Assembly (NCBI GenBank): GCA_023249715.1 | Contig: JAHFCA010000062.1 | Coordinates: 1-7,943, forward strand | Source: Elusimicrobiota bacterium | Lineage (GTDB): Bacteria > Elusimicrobiota > Elusimicrobia > 2-02-FULL-39-32 | DNA length: 7,943 nucleotides | Direction of reading: 5' to 3' | Shown: positions 4,902-7,943 of the stretch, one piece after another | Layout: each line of letters opens with the position of its first letter | Position numbering within the stretch: position 1 is the stretch's first letter | Translations under genes and position numbers: made by a program | The notes under the pieces: model-generated | The model's input: the letters and a program-made list of their open reading frames with translations, nothing else | Database searches by the model: none | What the model was told of the DNA's origin: nothing

Positions 4902-5599
4902 GAAACGCTATAGAAGATTTGGAACTCTTTGGAGAAGAGAGTCTGTATATCAGCAGGGTAGAAGAAAATATAAAAAAGGGTTCCTCCCTTTCTAAACAAG
5001 GACAGTTAGAAGCTTTATATACCCGTTATGGGAATTGCCAAAATTGCGCTCTTGGGAGTACTAGAAAAAAAATTGTGTTTGGCACAGGTTCTTTAGATTT
5101 CAAAGTTTTGGCCATCGGAGAAGGTCCCGGGTACGAAGAAGACAGGCAAGGACTTCCCTTTGTGGGAAAAGCGGGAGTTCTTCTCGATAAAATTTTAGCT
5201 TCTATTAACCTCGATAGAAAAACGAATGTTTACATCGCCAATATTGTAAAGTGCCACCCCATGAGAGATCCCGCTCAGCCAGATTTAAGAGGGAACGACC
5301 GGGCTCCCACTCCCGAAGAGATGTTTTCCTGTAGACCCATTCTGGACCAGCAAATAGAAATTTTGCAGCCACCCCTTATTCTTTGTTTAGGTTCCGTGGC
5401 AGCGAAGAATCTTTTAAATAGCAGCCAGGGAGTGAGTCAATTACGGGGAAAAGTTTACGATTTTGCTTACCCTGTTAGCGGTAAAAAAGTTCCCTTACTG
5501 GTGACGTATCACCCCGCAGCGCTTTTACGCAATGAACTCTTAAAAAAAGATGTCTGGCACGATATGAAAGTATTAAGAGATTTAATCGCAAAGTTATGA
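4868..5599 (+). CDS. Family 4 (type-4/5 superfamily) iron-sulfur uracil-DNA glycosylase
   Basis: Removes uracil from DNA to start base excision repair. Numbering from ATG 4868 (243 residues): Fe-S cysteines Cys57 and Cys60 (NCQNC), Cys129 (NIVKCHP) and Cys155 (MFSCRP); the active-site motif GEGPGYEEDRQGLPFVGKAG (84-103); LGSVAAKNLL; and TYHPAALLRN with His215 (213-222). These are diagnostic of family 4, close to the 'SPO1 DNA polymerase-related' annotation. Between Cys129 and Cys155 there are 25 residues rather than the usual ~14-17, through an insertion with DPAQPDLRGND. The frame is open upstream to TTG 4823 and GTG 4853 inside coaB. I prefer ATG 4868, overlapping coaB by 34 nt, though no start has a strong ribosome site. 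The first ~45 residues are acidic and poorly conserved. It overlaps priA by ATGA. Confidence 0.9.
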   Translation: MPSDLKISAEVRNAIEDLELFGEESLYISRVEENIKKGSSLSKQGQLEALYTRYGNCQNCALGSTRKKIVFGTGSLDFKVLAIGEGPGYEEDRQGLPFVGKAGVLLDKILASINLDRKTNVYIANIVKCHPMRDPAQPDLRGNDRAPTPEEMFSCRPILDQQIEILQPPLILCLGSVAAKNLLNSSQGVSQLRGKVYDFAYPVSGKKVPLLVTYHPAALLRNELLKKDVWHDMKVLRDLIAKL

Positions 5600-7596
5600 T
5601 GTGGGCCGAAGTTGCGCTGCCTCTAGCGGTAAACATAAATTTTTCCTATAAAGTTCCAGAAAGTTTAAGAGAGCAAATCCAGATTGGGCAAGGGGTGAAG
5701 GTTCCTTTCCGTAAATTTTTTCTCAATGGAATTGTCACCAAACTATCCGATAATTCCCTAGCTCCATTACAAGAAAATTCTCTCAAAGAAATCCATTCTA
5801 TTGTCTCGAGCAATCAAAGCGTTCCGCCGCCGTTGCTTCAATTAATGGAATGGCTCTCTCAAGAATATGCGTGTACTTTGGGAGAAGCGCTCTCCATGGT
5901 GCCGCTTAGGCCGAATTCTACTTTTAAAGGAGAATTTAAGCTAAGCGGCGCTGAAATAGATATAAATTGGAAATTGCCGTATCCCTTAACAGAAGAGCAA
6001 CAGCGGGCGATTGGGGCTATTTCTGGAGCGATAAAAGGGAATGAAAATAGAAATTTTCTGCTCTATGGGGTGACTTCTTCCGGAAAGACGGAAGTGTATT
6101 TGCATGTTATTCGAGAAACGTTGCGGTTGGGGAGACAAGCGCTCTTTATGGTGCCAGAAATTGCTATATGCCCCCCTTTTTTAGAGGTGCTGAGAGAACG
6201 GTTTGGTTCCAAAGTAGGGCTTTGGCACAGCCAAGTCTCTTCCAAAGAAAAAAGGGAAGTGTTAGAAAAAATAGGAAGCGGAGAGATCCGCGTCATTGTG
6301 GGGGCGAGATCTTCTTTATTTCTTCCTCTGGATAAATTAGGGCTCATTATTTTGGATGAAGAGCACGACTATTCTTATAAACAACAGGAAAAACCCCGCT
6401 ATCACGCGCGGGAAAGCGCTCTAAAATTGATGGAACTCCACAAAGGAGTGGTCGTTCTGGGAAGCGCGACTCCTTCTATAGAAACTTTTTATAAAGGAGA
6501 GTTGGGGATTTTTCACTTATTAGAACTTCCACGCAGAGTAAGTTCCAGCTCTTTACCCGCGGTAAAGCTGGTAGATAAAAAAGTAAGCGGAGCCAGGGAC
6601 AGTGTGTTATCAAACGAGCTGAAGGATCTTTTAACAAAAATTTTAATGAAAAGAGAACAGTCCATTTTGGCTTTAAATCGAAGAGGATTTTATACCTTTT
6701 TAATCTGTTCTCATTGCGGTTTTGTGTGGAAATGCCCGCAGTGTGAGTTAGCGATGGTAATCCATAAAGACGAGAGTGGAGGGGTTTTGTTTGAGTGCCA
6801 CTACTGTTTCTTTAAAAAGAGAGTTCCCATTCAATGCGATTCTTGCGGTTCTCACAATCTGAATTATGGCGGCTGCGGGACCCAAAAAGTGGTGCAGGAA
6901 CTAAAAAAATTGTTTCCCTACGCCAGAATATTGCGGTTAGATAAAGATACCGCTAGAAAAAAAGGGGTCTCTACCGAAACGTATGAATCTTTTAAAGACG
7001 AAAAAGCGGATGTTCTAGTGGGGACTCAAATGGTGACTCAGTCGTTCCATTTTCCGAGAGTGACTTTAGTGGGGATTGTGGATGCGGATACAGCGCTATA
7101 CCACCCGGATTTCCGCGCGGCAGAAAAAAGTTATCAGTGGCTTTCCCAGGCGGCCGGGCGGTCTGGGCGGAGCGAAATGGGAGGAGAAGTTTTAATTCAG
7201 TCCTCTTTAACAGAACACTACGTTTTAAAATCTCTTTTAGAAAAAGATTACAGGACTTTTTATGCGCGAGAAATTCAGTTTAGAAAAGAGCTTTCGTATC
7301 CTCCTTTTTCCAGGTTGGTCCTGCTTCGAGTACAGGGGTCTAAGAAGATGGAATGGGTGGTAACGGAATCGGAACGGTTGAAAGATTTTATAAAAAGTAA
7401 AATTTCAGAGGGAATCGATATTTTAGGGCCGGGCCCCTGCCCCAGAGAATTTTTACAAGGGCGTAAGCGCTGGCAGATGCTGGTAAAATGTAAAGAGCGC
7501 CAGAGTGTATCGTATCTGACAAAAATAGTTTTGGAATTCGTTCCGAAGGCGGGGGTTCAGGTGATGGTGGATGTGGATCCCTACGATACTTTATGA
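5596..7596 (+). CDS. priA: Primosomal replication-restart helicase PriA, short form
   Basis: A 3'-5' superfamily 2 helicase that recognises stalled forks and reloads the replisome. Of 666 residues: an N-terminal 3'-DNA-end-binding domain (1-~100); Walker A GVTSSGKTEVY (158-168); DEEH box (254-257); GSATPS (289-294); eight zinc cysteines in four CxxC pairs (371/374, 380/383, 401/404, 414/417) in the family order; GTQMV (476-480); QAAGRSGR (518-525); and the C-terminal SYPPFSRLVLL and DVDPYDTL. From the end of the N-terminal domain (LGEALSMVP, ~95-103) to the helicase core (LTEEQQ, 131) there are only ~28 residues, where E. coli PriA has a winged-helix domain; the Walker lysine is 164 here and 230 there. 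The 66-residue shortfall equals the whole length difference. Start ATG 5596 overlaps the glycosylase stop (ATGA). The last codon overlaps the opposing gene. Confidence 0.96.
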   Translation: MMWAEVALPLAVNINFSYKVPESLREQIQIGQGVKVPFRKFFLNGIVTKLSDNSLAPLQENSLKEIHSIVSSNQSVPPPLLQLMEWLSQEYACTLGEALSMVPLRPNSTFKGEFKLSGAEIDINWKLPYPLTEEQQRAIGAISGAIKGNENRNFLLYGVTSSGKTEVYLHVIRETLRLGRQALFMVPEIAICPPFLEVLRERFGSKVGLWHSQVSSKEKREVLEKIGSGEIRVIVGARSSLFLPLDKLGLIILDEEHDYSYKQQEKPRYHARESALKLMELHKGVVVLGSATPSIETFYKGELGIFHLLELPRRVSSSSLPAVKLVDKKVSGARDSVLSNELKDLLTKILMKREQSILALNRRGFYTFLICSHCGFVWKCPQCELAMVIHKDESGGVLFECHYCFFKKRVPIQCDSCGSHNLNYGGCGTQKVVQELKKLFPYARILRLDKDTARKKGVSTETYESFKDEKADVLVGTQMVTQSFHFPRVTLVGIVDADTALYHPDFRAAEKSYQWLSQAAGRSGRSEMGGEVLIQSSLTEHYVLKSLLEKDYRTFYAREIQFRKELSYPPFSRLVLLRVQGSKKMEWVVTESERLKDFIKSKISEGIDILGPGPCPREFLQGRKRWQMLVKCKERQSVSYLTKIVLEFVPKAGVQVMVDVDPYDTL

Positions 7597-7845
7597 ACCT
7601 ACAGGGTATATCGGAATGGCGATTCCGCCCTTGCCGTCGTCCATTAAAAAATCTATAGAATTTACAGTCCCAAAAAGTTTTGCCGCTACGAGGAGATGCG
7701 CCCAGGTGGGAGAGCAGCCTTTTAGTTGCACCTCCTTATTTTTATAGGAAGCAATATCCCAGGTTTTTAGTTTTTCTTGCACAGTCTGAGGATTTGTTTT
7801 AGCAGGGAAAAGGTCGTTTAAATCGATGAGAACTTTTTCGGCCAT
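7591..7845 (-). CDS. 84-residue protein resembling the CRISPR-associated Csx3 fold
   Basis: Starts at ATG 7845 and stops at TAA 7593-7591. Residues 39-80 contain VQLKGCSPTWAHLL, then AAKLFGT, then DDGKGGIAIPIYP. By eye this matches the Csx3 core as I remember it from Archaeoglobus (V-x-x-x-GxxPxWxHxxxAxKxxxT, then a D...GG strand): Gly43, Pro46, Trp48, His50, Lys56 and Thr60 line up. Csx3 proteins are Mn-dependent RNases / cyclic tetra-adenylate ring nucleases. The metal-site histidine of that family (His60 there) appears to be Phe or Gly here, so ordinary activity is doubtful; the aspartate may be Asp69 or Asp70. No other cas gene is visible. It lies 12 nt behind an IscA-type gene with no clear ribosome site, so it is probably co-transcribed with it. 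It overlaps the end of priA by 6 bp. The family link is tentative; that it is a real gene is more secure. Confidence 0.5.
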   Translation of the reverse strand: MAEKVLIDLNDLFPAKTNPQTVQEKLKTWDIASYKNKEVQLKGCSPTWAHLLVAAKLFGTVNSIDFLMDDGKGGIAIPIYPVGS

Positions 7846-7857
7846 GAATTGTTTGGG

Positions 7858-7943
7858 TTAAACGCTGAACGATTCACCGCAGGAGCAGGTGACGCTGGCG
7901 TTGGGATTGATCATTTTAAACCCGGATTTCATAAGGTTCTGCT
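7858..7943 (-). CDS. A-type iron-sulfur carrier (IscA/ErpA/HesB-like), C-terminal end only
   Basis: The last 27 residues and the stop codon read leftward from the window edge. They contain GFKMINPNASVTCSCGESFSV, the hallmark C-terminus of A-type carriers: a hydrophobic strand, the NPN turn and a Cys-x-Cys pair (TCSCG) that, with an upstream cysteine outside the window, binds iron or an Fe-S cluster. These proteins pass clusters to apo-enzymes. Clients could include the radical SAM enzyme and uracil-DNA glycosylase encoded nearby, though that is inference. Which member (IscA, ErpA, SufA) cannot be told from this fragment. Confidence 0.85.
   Translation of the reverse strand, partial: QNLMKSGFKMINPNASVTCSCGESFSV

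Noticed and set aside
6063..6347. Minus-strand 94-codon frame within priA
   Set aside because: Antisense to the conserved PriA helicase motifs; shadow frame.
7591..7943. A CRISPR-Cas locus at the right edge
   Set aside because: Only a tentative Csx3-like protein is present; there is no direct-repeat array and no other cas gene in the window.

Overview
The window looks like chromosomal housekeeping DNA from a diderm (Gram-negative-type) bacterium of moderate-to-low GC. Genes use AT-rich codons and several non-ATG starts (TTG, GTG). There is a secreted beta-strand-rich envelope protein with a signal peptide. Nothing resembles a phage, transposon, rRNA, tRNA or CRISPR array. I cannot name the phylum; the mix (split coaC/coaB, a PriA short of its winged-helix region, a family 4 uracil-DNA glycosylase with an insertion) would suit a little-studied diderm lineage, but that is only an impression.

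Left part (1-2290): a partial outer-membrane-type protein reads leftward off the window edge. Divergent from it is a two-gene unit, an excisionase-type helix-turn-helix protein overlapping a radical SAM enzyme of the lysine 2,3-aminomutase (KamA) fold. The unit starts from a near-consensus promoter whose predicted transcript begins only a few bases before the first ATG. The radical SAM enzyme keeps the Fe-S cysteines and PLP lysine but has lost several lysine-substrate residues and the zinc site.

Middle (2288-2693): a very basic 73-residue protein made of two near-identical 31-residue units, with its own consensus promoter, a 5' leader hairpin, a strong ribosome binding site and a downstream terminator-like structure. 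Its function is unknown to me.

Right part (2692-7596): a compact operon from a consensus promoter: gmk, a 20-codon small ORF, rpoZ, coaC, coaB, a family 4 uracil-DNA glycosylase and priA. These cover GTP precursor supply, RNA polymerase omega, CoA synthesis, base excision repair and replication restart. Genes overlap or nearly touch, so coupled translation is likely. The coaC/coaB pair is normally one fused gene; here a one-base frame change lies in an A-rich linker.

Right edge (7591-7943): two leftward genes converge on priA and overlap its end by 6 bp. They are the C-terminal end of an IscA/ErpA-type Fe-S carrier and, behind it, an 84-residue protein resembling the CRISPR-associated Csx3 fold but without a nearby CRISPR locus and apparently without the metal-binding histidine.

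The strongest items for follow-up are the divergent KamA-like enzyme and its neighbours, the repeat protein, the Csx3-like protein, the coaC/coaB frame break and the shortened PriA.
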